Shown piece after piece: positions 33,052 to 43,298 of a stretch of 64,000 nt of DNA. The DNA is taken from assembly GCA_014529385.2 (NCBI GenBank), contig CM043969.1, positions 26,741,946-26,805,945 on the forward strand. The letters are read 5' to 3'. The notes beneath the pieces are model-generated. The model saw nothing but the letters and a program-made list of their open reading frames with translations, ran no database searches and was not told the origin of the DNA. The translations under genes were made by a program, and so were the position numbers. The DNA is from Adiantum capillus-veneris. Its lineage: Eukaryota; Streptophyta; Polypodiopsida; Polypodiales; Pteridaceae. Positions within the stretch are counted from its first letter, which is position 1. The number at the start of each line of letters is the position of its first letter.

Positions 33052-33340
33052 GGTCGCTCCACTCATGCCGTTCTACTCATTACAAGGGATTGGCGGCCCA
33101 CCTCCCTCCTCTATATAAAGAGGTGAGGGTGCATCTCTACCCCTCACTTAGCTCCATATAAGGAATTGGCGGCCCACCTCCCTCCTCTATATAAAGAGGT
33201 GAGGGTGCATCTCTACCGCTCTATATAAAGAGGGTCGCTCCACTCATGCTGTTCTACTCATTACAAGGGATTGGCGGCCCACCTCCCTCCTCTATATAAA
33301 GAGGTGAGGGTGCATCTCTACCCCTCACTTAGCTTTGTTT
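33052..33340 (+). promoter_or_regulatory. Rearranged tandem array of TATA-box units
   Basis: Three copies of a block starting ATTGGCGGCCCACCTCCC (33089, 33165, 33270), each followed by CTCTATATAAAGAGGTGAGG and GTGCATCTCTACC. A fourth isolated CTCTATATAAAGAGG lies near 33220. Two copies also share the upstream GGGTCGCTCCACTCATG (33052, 33232). TATATAAA boxes fall near 33112, 33188, 33222 and 33292. It looks like a duplicated core promoter, of a host gene or of an LTR/TRIM element. The downstream 1 kb shows no ORF of note. Confidence 0.5.
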
Positions 33341-33586
33341 GTTGTTCTGCTTACATAAAGTAGGATTGTATGTCTCTTTTACACTGAAGAATGGAGCTCG
33401 CAACACAAGCTACTCAGGTTTGCCACTTTGCTCATGTGTAATGTCTTGCAGACCTACTTTTTAATGATAATAATCATTGTATGAATGGTAGGTACTGTAG
33501 CAAGTTTTTTGGTGTGGCTTTTTTATAGGGATGTCGCTCAGTATAACAGAACTTGGTTGTCGATCCATGGGTCGGTGAATATTTAT

Positions 33587-33800
33587 GGTGATGATTTGTT
33601 TGGCTTGGCTTTGACCCCTACACTGTGGTGCCGATTGCTGGTAATGCTATGTAGTTACTGGTCTTAAACACTTTATGATAAAACAATGATATACACACAT
33701 CCTACTTTATGGTGATGTTATTTTTTGGCTTTGACCCCTACACTGTGGTTCAGATTGCTGGTAACTCTGTGTAATTACTGGTCTCAAACACTTTATGATG
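33587..33800 (+). repeat. 120-bp-period tandem duplication
   Basis: Two copies of a block containing GGCTTTGACCCCTACACTGT (33607 and 33727) and AAACACTTTATGAT, one period apart. Non-coding. Confidence 0.8.
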
Positions 33801-34660
33801 GTTCCGGGTATGGTATACCAACTGTTAACCGTTTTAAATTCTCTGTAATAACTGGTTTGATTGGGGGGCTACTCTACGTTACATTGGTTTGTTGTGGGGT
33901 TTGTTGTTGCGTAACTTAGCTTGGCAGTTCTCTGTCGATGATAATCAGACACGCTATGGGGGCATACTGATCATCTAAACGTTTTGTGATATACTTAGTA
34001 CATAGATTTTGTATCACTATCATAAGTAGCCTAGATAAGCCCTGTGTATTGGTTGGGTATAGGTACATACTTGGGGGTGGTGTTTTCTGTCCTACAGTGC
34101 ACTGGTTCTTAGAGGTGATTGAGCCCGGTTGCACAATTTTGATGTACTTACTCGTTACTCTATTGATTGGGATAGGTTATGCATTGCACTATCTACATTC
34201 ACATAGGCGGTTGGCTGGTGGTGGTTTTCTTTGTCCACCTGCGCAATGATATAGAATGGTTTGGGGTGTTGGGCCCTATTGCGCACCGTTGCAGTACTTG
34301 GTCTTTACTTTATTCGGTCAGGATGTAAATTACATTCACTTGGGCGGATGTTGCTCCTTTTGTAAACCTTGAGCTAACTGAATTGTTGTCTTGTCTGGAT
34401 GGATGCAGGTAAGGACTCTATCCTATCTTGGAAAAGTTTTTTTGGCTTTAACAAGTTTTCCGTCTCACAGATTACACATACACTTACTACAAGGGAAGTT
34501 CTTCTGTTATTTATATACTGGAATGAGGCTTCATCCTTACAAACATTGTAAAAAGATAATTCTAAGGCTGAGTTGTTTTTGTACTTATCAGTTTCTTTGT
34601 TCTAAAGCTTGCTGTTTTTTGAATGTAAAAAGTTCAATTATGTCTTATTATTTTTTATAT
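33801..34660. other. Non-coding stretch downstream of the TATA array
   Basis: T-rich sequence. A splice-like GATGCAG/GTAAGG occurs near 34408, but no coherent exon is visible. It may be a non-coding transcript unit; not supported further. Confidence 0.3.
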
Positions 34661-34720
34661 AATAGCTACACACACACACACACGTGTACAAATAATTGCA
34701 GCACTCTACGAGCTTGCACT

Positions 34721-34758
<38 letters not shown>

Positions 34759-34796
34759 CCAACCCACCAAAAAAAAAGAATTCCAACAGACTCTCT

Positions 34797-34870
34797 AACA
34801 AGTCTTGAACTAAAGACCTGATACTTAAGAGGGAACTGTGATAACCAATGTGCCACACTCAAAGGTTATT
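34797..34870 (-). repeat. tRNA-derived SINE-like fragment
   Basis: On the minus strand an A-box-like TGGCACATTGG (34845-34855) is followed about 30 nt later by a B-box-like TTAGTTCAAGAC. This spacing and order are those of a pol III internal promoter. Partial relatives starting CAACAAATCTTGAACT and CAACAAGTCTTGATCT lie near 34918 and 35049. It is not a tRNA gene: stems do not pair and there is no acceptor. Flanked by GA and GT tracts. Confidence 0.45.
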
Positions 34871-35553
34871 ATAGTTTTCCCTTCTTATTCATTGGGAGAG
34901 ATTGCAAATATCTACCCAACAAATCTTGAACTAAAAAATGTTGTGTGTGTGTGTGTGTGTGTGTGTTTGAGAGAGAGAGAGAGAGGGAGGAAGAAAAAGA
35001 TATTTTTCATTGTCATAAGAACAATACAAATACATATCTAGATGCTACTCAACAAGTCTTGATCTCAAGATCTGTGTGTAAGAGAGAGAATTGTCATCTT
35101 CCTGGATATATCACAGGAACTGCAATCCACCCTCCTCACTTCTGCATGCGCGCGCATGCAGAAGTGAGTGTGTGTGTGTGCGCGCAGACACACACACACA
35201 CACACACATCTACAATTACGTGTATGTGTGTGACCCAATGTCCATGCTTTTTTTTACTGCAGCAATGTGCGGGTCACACACTAGTAGCAACTAAAGCAGA
35301 CAAAATATAACCAAATGTACACAAGTGACTAATAGGAAGCTTTTCACCATATTATGCTTCATAAAGAGTGATAGATTCCAAATCTTTAATGGGATATCTA
35401 TGTATACACACATCATGCATGAGAGCTTGACACACCCAAATGCATGTGACATCATGCCATCTTCATAAGTGACTTGTTAGAGACAAAAAGGATGGAAGTG
35501 TGAGAGGATTGGGGCCTCGCTTTTCAATGTAGATGTGTGTGTGTGTGTGTGTC

Positions 35554-35601
<48 letters not shown>

Positions 35602-35705
35602 ATTTGAGGATAATGATGCTTGACTTATGGACTACCTTTGATGATTCATACACCCCTAGCACATGGTGTTCACATTGTTTGCGAGACTACGTGCACTATA
35701 ACAGG
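34871..35705. other. Microsatellite-rich spacer
   Basis: (GT)n to (GA)n at 34941-34985, a CA run at 35186-35208 beside a TGCGCGCATGCA-type palindrome (35140-35165), and (GT)n/(GA)n at 35531-35598. No gene. Confidence 0.6.
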
Positions 35706-37309
35706 TGGTGCAACCAAAGTTGGTATGTGCTGGGAAGTGGTCTATGCCAAGCGAGGGTTGCAGGCAGGTACAGTGCAGAAGGCTAGAGCAGGTACCAAGG
35801 TCCTGGGAAGCCAAACGGTAGCGGGAATGTATGCCCAATGCAGCTTTTTAGGCTAAAACAGCTCCAAGTTGGCTCGATTGGGATAGCAGATGAAGGCGTC
35901 CTAAATGCCAAGCCAGTGCTCTAGAATGTAGTTTTTGATGTACTCTAGAAGCCGGTCCAGACGGCTCGTCAAACGGAGCCCCGGTGCTCAAGATATTGCA
36001 GTTCAAAGATAGAGTGTGTAGCAGATCCCCGACGGGCAGGGCACCTGGGGACAGGTGGCCCAGGCAAGCATCAGTGGATGCATGTGTAGAGCTCGAACTA
36101 TGGAGCGTGCTTGTTTTCTTGGATGGCAGATCAAAGCTCTGGTTAGCAAGTTATGGCCATCAGAAGTTTTTTCGGGGGACCAGTTATGAGCCCACTTGAA
36201 CGCATTGGAGGATGCGCCATCTGGCATTTTTTTGACCTCGACAAGGTTCTGGGAGGTGGAGGACAGCATGGGACGATAGCACAAATTGACGGCGCGTCAA
36301 TTGGGTTCTTGGTTAGCAAGTTACAGCAAGTCGAAGTTGGCGGCATGTGCTAGAAAGGTTAGATGCAGATAATTTTCTCTGTTTTTTATGGCCTCGGATA
36401 GCGAGCTCAAAAGGGTCGGAAAGCGGTGAGATTTTCATGCACCGGGATTGACACGGTGTAGATCTGATACGGCTTTACGGCTCGATCATCGGGCGTGGGG
36501 GCAGTAAAAGGGAGCAAATGGTGGTGTGCTACCAAAGTATGGGGTAAAATAACATATTGAAATTTTTATGAAAGCTTGGGAACCCATGAGGGTGCATGAA
36601 CGAGGAGACGACACGTGGCACGGGTTAATCCTGCATACGTAGGGCGGCATAAATTATACACGGTATAAGAGTTAAGGCGCTAGCCCTTTGTGGAGAGTGT
36701 GAAGGGAGAGAAGCTCTGTTGCCGTGAGGCGATGGCTAGCCCCATGGGGCGCTATGCAGGTGGCGCTGGGCGTCGGTTTTGGCCAGGAGTGGCGGTGTCG
36801 GTGGCGCGCCCGTTGTGCGTCAGCCCGACAGTTCTGGTGTGGCGGTGCCGGATGATGACGTGGCAGCGCCTGGTGGAGTGCTCATTCCCGCGGCCTTTAG
36901 AGCCCATTTTTTGAAAGCAATGGGGGGAGAGCATTAGCGACCTCGCTAATGCTTCCCCATCATATAAGGAGGGCAATCCCATGTGGAACGGGGAGGTAGG
37001 GGAGGGCAGCCGGTCAAGGCAGCCAGGCCCGAATCTAGTCAAGGCAAGAAGCAAGTCAAAGTACAAAGCAAAGGGCCATTCCAAGGCCGGCCTATCAAGG
37101 GCCAGCAGAGGCAAAGGGCAAAGTGGGGGCCGGACTAAAAGTGAAGGAGGAGAGAGCAAAAGAAAGAGAAGAAGGCAAGAGTGAGCGGACATAGAGGGTC
37201 AAAATTAGGCCAAAGAGGCAGTGTAAGCTAAGCTCCCCAGAAGGGGTAAAAAATGAAGGAAAATATAAAAAATAAAAAGAAGCCTAAGAGGCAATAGCGA
37301 CATCGCTAA

Positions 37310-37342
<33 letters not shown>

Positions 37343-37994
37343 AGTGTAAAGAGAGCAGGAGAGAGCAGAGAAAAAATAAAGCGGTTCCCCCCTTCCTAAA
37401 GATGTCAAATCAGGGTACAAGGTGGACCAATGAGAGGGCAATTTCAAAAATTGAAGGCCCCCCCCTATAAAGGTCAAATTTTAATCGAATTGAGGGCTTT
37501 TTTGGTGCCGTTTGAAGCTTGCAAAGTGGAGTTCCCTGACAAGCTAACCCCTTTGTAACGTTTTCTTGAAAATGGCCATAGTGATGGCAGTGCAAGCCTG
37601 TGTACATGCCTTTTGAAGTACAATCAAGCCACTGTCGCCCTGTCTTGTTGTTGTTTCCCCTTTCCCCCTTCTCTTTCTCCTGCTGTCATGTTTCCCTTCG
37701 GTGTCGGCTGTGTGGAAGTGTGTGCCCCCCCGGACTGACGGTGTTTTGTGTGAGAGAGCGAGACTGAGCGGCTGTGTGCGGGTGTAAGGGTGGAGACAGA
37801 CCGTGGCAGTAGGTGTGATTTGTGGGGAGATTTGTGGAGTGTGTGAAGAGTGGAAACTGAGCAGGCGGTGGTCTGCTAGTGTAAAGTGTGTTTTTGAAGG
37901 TGTTTTCCGAGAGGATAGGGGTGTTGTGGATACCCTGAGCTATAGTGAGGCCCTTGTGTTTGTGCCGAGTGTGTTTCCTCATTTCCCCTCTCCA
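35706..37994 (+). repeat. LTR-A of gag-protease LTR element (2289 bp)
   Basis: Starts TGGTGCAACCAAAG and ends CCCTCTCCA. It is colinear over its whole length with 40934-43228. It holds a TATA box (TATAAAG, 37466), a C run (37312-37339) and two palindromes around TTAGCGA (36931-36952, 37293-37311). The primer site starts 5 bp after its end. Boundaries come from where similarity with LTR-C starts and stops. Flanking 5-mers do not match, so the outer pair is not a simple insertion. Confidence 0.75.
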
Positions 37995-37999
37995 TCTTC

Positions 38000-38017
38000 T
38001 GGTGCCCCCACGGAGGA
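38000..38017 (+). promoter_or_regulatory. Primer-binding site of gag-protease LTR element
   Basis: TGGTGCCCCCACGGAGGA starts 6 bp past LTR-A. TGG at the start pairs with a tRNA CCA end. The equivalent site at 40875 extends into a much longer tRNA-like stretch. The primer tRNA is not the initiator Met. Confidence 0.6.
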
Positions 38018-38023
38018 GCACGC

Positions 38024-39005
38024 TGATTGCTCCCAGTTAATTGAAAAGAAGCAGTTTTTCGCGTTGGAAGTCATGGTGGCAAGAAGTTATGGAGCGATTT
38101 TCACAGGCGAAGAAGGACTGGACGAGTGGATGTCGGATTTCGAGTTGTATATGCTATCGTTGCGTATGCCGAACGAGGATAGCAAGATGCAGACTTTTCC
38201 TTTGGTGATGCGTGGTAAAGCTAAAGTATGGTATGAAGCATTGGAAGGCGAGCCCAGGCAAGCATGGCCAGCTCTACGAGTGAGGTTTCTTCACGACTTT
38301 CGCAAGGAGGCGTCCCCAATCGAGATGGATGCGAAGCTAAAGGCGCTTAAGCAAGATGTGAGTGAAGAGTTCAATCTGTTTTTAGGTCATTTTGAAGAGT
38401 GTTGGGTAAAATCAGCGACAGCCATGCAATTGGCTAATGGCGAGCTGGATAAGTTCATGGCGTGTCTGCACCCCAAAGTGAGAGAAAAGGTCGATTTCGA
38501 GAACCAAAGAATTACAATGGTGCGGTAGCCATTGCACGGTCAAAGAGCATAAAGATAAAGACGAAGATAGATCAGGGTGTGTCGGGCTATGAAACGATGG
38601 CCCCTGTTCAACCACAGAGTCTGAGGGAGGCTATGCACGAAGAAAATCATGGAAACCGAGGGTAGCTATTGTGACACAAAATTGGGTGCGCACAGTGCAG
38701 AAGTTGCAAAACTTGGTGTTTCATACCTTCTCGCACTCCAATAGGCACGAAAAACTCCAAATTCCAAGCCGCAAATGCAGGAGTTGCGGCTCAGCGTGAT
38801 GGACAGAGGACAGCTAAGAGGAGCAAGCGGCAGGGCAAGGCCGCTGCCAGGTACGTGCTACAATTGTGGAGAAGAGGGGCCTTATGCACCTGATTGTCCT
38901 CAACCACAAAGAGAGAGAGGAGGCATCTACCCGCTTTTTGGTAGAGGTCGAGGTCAAGGTCAGTTCAATGGTCCAAGAGAACAAGCGGTGAAGAATCCTG
39001 TGTAG
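38024..39005 (+). pseudogene. LTR-retrotransposon Gag with altered zinc knuckle
   Basis: The capsid-like part lies at 38050-38528 (EGLDEWMSDFELYML, RGKAKVWYEALEGEP, EFNLFLGHFEE), a retrotransposon Gag fold. A frameshift follows near 38500-38530, where a frame at 38462-38665 takes over. Further on (38775-39005) is a CCHC knuckle, CYNCGEEGPYAPDC, in which the histidine is replaced by proline. The frame is stopped by TAG at 39003. Gag would build the virus-like particle. The copy cannot make full Gag. Confidence 0.7.
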
Positions 39006-39038
39006 CCAGCTCCACCAAACGGAGGCGAAGTCCCAAGA

Positions 39039-39896
39039 GTGAACATCATCGGGGTGGATAAGCAAGATGTTGAGATTTTGGCCAATAAGAGAGCAAGAGT
39101 TGAGAGAGAGACAGAGAGAGAGCGGGAAACCAGAGCTCGCAAAGGCAAAGAGAAGGTGTCTGAAGGTAGGGAGCAGCCCGAGCCGAGCAAAAGAAGGAGG
39201 CATCGCAAAATCAAACAAGCGAATTTCCAATTAGGGCGTGGCTATCCCGAGTACAATATGGTAAGTGATGTTCAAAATCAAAAAGCAAACATTACTTTCG
39301 GTCAGTTGTTAGCTTTAAATCCAAAGTTAAGGAGGTAGTGGTCCACAAGTGTTAGCACCAGGCTATCGATAGCTAAGGGAAACGTGCAAGCAGTGCAAAA
39401 CATGGCTTTGAGGGTAGGTAACCCTGCTGATGTTCTTCCGCTGGTGGATGCTGTTATAGCAAAAAGGATGCAGGTACAAGCCTACATAGACGGTGGAGCG
39501 CAGGTTTGTGTCAGAGATGGGAGTCAAGGCCGTAGTCAAGTCGAATGTGCGCATGAGGATGGCCATACTAAGGCCAGATGTCTGGGTGTGGCTCAGGATG
39601 TGAAGGTCAAGGTGATGGGCATAGAATGCCTGCTAGAATTTTTTGTGATGAAGGCAGGAGATAATGCTTATCCCATCATTTGTAGTCCATGGCTTTTGGA
39701 GATAGGTGCTAAGCAAGATTGGGAGAGCAAAGTGTTCACCTTGTATGACAAAGAGAGGGGAAGACAGAATGTGCTTGATTTGAAGACCAAGGAGAGTCGT
39801 TCTCGTCCTATGGCAGTTAAAGATAAGGGCGACAAGACAAGCTATGAATACGAGACAGAGACGGGTTTGATGAAGGCTACACTAGCACAGAGGTAG
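39039..39896 (+). pseudogene. Retropepsin-like protease region
   Basis: In the same frame as the Gag parts, between TAG stops at 39003, 39336 and 39894. A basic Glu/Arg stretch (39080-39200) precedes ITFGQLLALNPKLRR. Then comes a protease-like block with the active-site string AYIDGGAQVCV (DGG, as in some plant Ty3 elements) and ICSPWLLEIGAKQDW. The frame runs out at 39894, where a partial LTR begins. No reverse transcriptase, RNase H or integrase follows, so the element depends on others or is a deleted remnant. Confidence 0.65.
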
Positions 39897-40869
39897 AGGA
39901 GAGTGGCCGGTCAAGGCAGTCGGGCCCGAATCTAGTCAAGGCAAGAGGCAAGTCAAAGTACAAAGCAAAGGGCCATTCCAAGGCCGGCCGAGCAAGGGCC
40001 ATCAGAGGCAAAGGGCAAAGTGGGGGCCTGACTAAAAGTGAAGGAGGAGAGAGAAAAAGAAAGAGAAGAAGGCAAGAGTGAGCGGACAGAGAGGGTCAAA
40101 ATTAGGCCAAAGAGGCAGTGTAAGCTAAGCTCCCCAGATGGGGTAAAAAATGAAGGAAAAAAATAATAATAAAAAGAAGCCTAAGAGTCATTAGCGACAT
40201 CGCTAATGCCCCCCCCCCCCCCCCCCCCAAGTGCAAAGAGAGCAAGAGAGAGCAGAGAAAAAGTAAAGCGGTTCCCCCCTTCCTAAAGATGCCAAATTAG
40301 GGTACCACGTGGACCAATGAGAGGGCAATTTCCAAAATTGAAGGCCCCCCCCTATAAAGGTTAAATTTTAATCAAATTGAGGGATTTTTTGGTGCCGTTT
40401 GAATCCTGCAAAGTGGAGTTCCCTGACAAGCTAACCCCTTTGTAACGTTTTCTTGAAAATGGCCATAGTGATGGCAATGCAAGCCTGTGTACATGCCTTT
40501 TGAAGTGCAATCAAGCCACTGTCACCCTGTCTTGTTGTTGTTTCCCCTTCCCCCCTTCTCTTTCTCCTCCTTTCATGTTTCCCTTCGGTGTCGGCTGTGT
40601 GGAAGTGTGTGCCCCCCCGGACCGATGGTGTTTTGTGTGAGAGAGCGAGACTGAGCGGCTGTGTGCGGGTGTAAGGGTGGAGACAAACCGTGGCAGTAGG
40701 TGTGATTTGTGGAGTGTGTGAACAGTGGAAACTGAGCAGGCGGTGGTCTGCTAGTGTAAAGTGTGTTTTTGAAGATGTTTTTCGAGAGGATAGGGGTGTT
40801 GTGGATACCCTGAGCTATAGTGAGGCCCTTGTGTTTGTGTCGGGTGTGTTCCCCCATTCCCCCTCTCCA
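39891..40869 (+). repeat. Partial LTR (3' about 980 bp) fused to the protease region
   Basis: Colinear with the last kilobase of LTR-A (from about 36994) and LTR-C (from about 42230), ending at the same CCCTCTCCA. Its left border is abrupt, inside GAGGTAGAGGAGAG, which is also the end of the protease frame. It has its own TATAAAG (40353) and palindrome (40189-40208). Confidence 0.8.
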
Positions 40870-40874
40870 TGTTC

Positions 40875-40933
40875 TGGTGCCTCCACTGAGGATCGAACGC
40901 AAGACCTTCAGTGACGAGGGAGCTGGGCAATGA
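40875..40933 (-). other. Primer site extended into a tRNA-like sequence
   Basis: Reads TGGTGCCTCCACTGAGGATC and onward. The minus strand ends in GGAGGCACCA and has TTCGATC with a nearly paired stem, like the 3' half of a tRNA (T-arm, acceptor, CCA). A usual primer site copies about 18 nt; here tRNA-like complementarity continues for about 50-59 nt and abuts LTR-C directly. A SINE fragment is the alternative reading. Confidence 0.5.
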
Positions 40934-43228
40934 TGGTGCAACCAAAGTTGGTCCGTGCTGGGAAGTGATCTATGCCAAGCGAGGGTTGCAGGTAGGTACA
41001 GTGTAGAAGGCTAGAGCAGGTACCGAGGTCCTGTGCTGCCAAAGGGTAGCGGGAGTGTATGCCCAATGCAGCTTTTTAGGCTAAAATAGCTCCAAGTTGG
41101 CTCAACTGGGATAGCATATGAAGGTGTTCTAAATGCCAAGTCAATGCTTTAGAATGTAGTGTTTGATGTGTTCTAGAAGCTGGTCCAGATGGCTCGTCAA
41201 ATGGAGCCCCGATGCTCAAGATATTGCAGTTCAAAGATAGAGTGTGTAGCAGATCCCCGACAGGTAGGGCAGCTAGGGATAGGTGGCCCAGGTAGGCGTC
41301 AGTGGATTCATGTGTAGAGCTTGAATTATGGAGCGTGCTTGTTTTCTCGGATTGCAGATCGAAGCTCTGGTTAGCAAGTTATGGCCATCAGAAATTTTTT
41401 CGAGGGCCAATTATGAGCCCACTTGAACGCATTGGAGGATGCGCCATCTGGCATTTTTTTTACCTCGACAAGGTTCTGGGAGGTGGAGGACAGTATGGGA
41501 GGATAACACAAATCGACGGTGCCTCAACCGGGTTCTTGGTGAGCAAGTTACGGCAAGTCGAAGTTGGCGGCAGGTGCTAGAAAGGTTGGATGTAGATAAT
41601 TTTCTCTGTTTTTATGGCCTCGGATAGCGAGCTTAAAAGGGTCAGAAAGCGGTGAGATTTTCACGGACTGGGATCAACACGGTGTAGATCCGATACAGCT
41701 TTACGGCTCAGCCATCGGGCGTGGGGGCAGTAAAAGGGAGCAAATGGTGGTGTGCTACCAAAGTATGGGGTAAAAGAACATATTGAAATTTTTTATGAAA
41801 GCTTGGAAACCCATGAGGGTGCATGAACGAGGAGACGACACGTGGCACGGGTTAATCCCGCATACGCAGGGCGGCATAAAGTGCACACGGTATAAGAGTT
41901 GAGGCACTAGCCCTTTGTGGAGAGTGTGAAGGGAGAGAAGCTCCGTTGGCGAGAGATGATGGCTAGCCCCGTGGGGCGCTGCACAGGCGGCGCTGGGCGT
42001 CGTTTTTGGCCAAGGGTGCCGATGCCGGTGGCGCGTCCGTCGTGCAGCGGCCCAACAATTTTGGTGTGGCTCTGGTGTGGCGGTGCCGGATGATGATGTG
42101 GCAGCACATCGCGCAGCGCTCGTTCCCGCGGCCTTAAGAGCCCATTTTTTGAAAGCATGGGGGGAGAGCATTAGCGACCTCGCTAATGCTTCCCCAACAT
42201 ATAAGGAGGGCAATCCCATGTGGAATGGGGAGGTAGAGGAGAGCGTCCGGTCAAGGCAGCCGAGCCTGAATCTAGTCAAGGCAAGATGCAAGTCAAAGTA
42301 CAAAGCAAAGGGCCATTCCAAGGCCGGCTGAGCAAGGGCCAACAGAGGCAAAGGGCAAAGTGGGGGCCATACTAAAAGTGAAGGAGGAGAGAGAAAAAGA
42401 AAGAGAAGAAGATAGGAGTGAGCAGACAAAGATGGTCAAAATTAGGCCAAAGAGGCAGTGTAAGCTAAGCTCCCCGAAAGGGGTAAAAAATTAAGGAAAA
42501 AATAAAAAATAAAAAGAAGCCTAAGAGGCAATAGCGACATCGCTAATGCCCCCCCCCCCCCCCCCCCCCCCCCCCAAGTGCAAAGAGAGCAAGAGAAGCA
42601 GAGAAAAATTAAAGCAGTTCCCCCCTTCCTAAAGATTGCAAATCAGGGTACCAGGTGGACCGATGAGAAGGCAATTTCCAAAATTGAAGGCCCCCCCCTA
42701 TAAAGGTTAAATGTTAATCAAATTGAGGGCTTTTTTGGTGCCGTTTGAAGCTTGCAAAGTGGAATTCTCTGACAAGCTAACCCCCTTGTAACGTTTTCTT
42801 GAAAATGGTCATAGTGATGGCAATGCAAGCCAGTGTACATGCCTTTTGAAGTGCAATCAAGCCATTGTCGCCCCGTCTTGTTGTTGTTTCCCATTCCCCC
42901 CTTCTCTTTCTCCTGCTTTCATGTTTCTCTTCGGTGCCAGCTGTGTGGAAGTGTGTGCCCCCCCAGACCGACGGTGTTTTGTGTGAGAGAGTGAGACTGA
43001 GCGGCTATGTATGGGTGTAAGGGTGGAGACAGACCGTGGCAGTAGGTGTGCTTTGTGGGGCGGATTTGTGGAGTGTGTGAACAATGGAAATTCAGCAAGC
43101 GGTGGTCTACTAGTGTAAAGTGTGTTTTTGAAGGTGTTTTTCGAGAGGATAGGGGTGCTGTGGATACCCTGCGCTATAGTGAGGCCCTTGTGTTTGTGCC
43201 GGGTGTGTTCCCCCATTCCCCCTCTCCA
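40934..43228 (+). repeat. LTR-C of gag-protease LTR element (2295 bp)
   Basis: Full-length counterpart of LTR-A, TGGTGCAACC to CCCTCTCCA, with TATAAAG near 42699, a palindrome at 42168-42189 and a C run at about 42549-42575. Followed by 64 bp of unrelated sequence before the next element. Confidence 0.8.
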
Positions 43229-43298
43229 CCGGTTGTTGAAGTGGGTGACAATAGCTTTTTTAAGGTTTCACCGTGACTAAGAGTAGCATATAGGTTGA

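Noticed and set aside
36752-37192. 146-codon ORF in LTR-A and its 224-codon counterpart at 41755-42429
   Set aside because: Inside LTRs, different lengths in the two copies, Pro/Ala/Leu-biased; not conserved as protein.
40875-40933. Functional tRNA gene
   Set aside because: Only a 3' half-like sequence on the minus strand; stems do not fully pair, no 5' acceptor.
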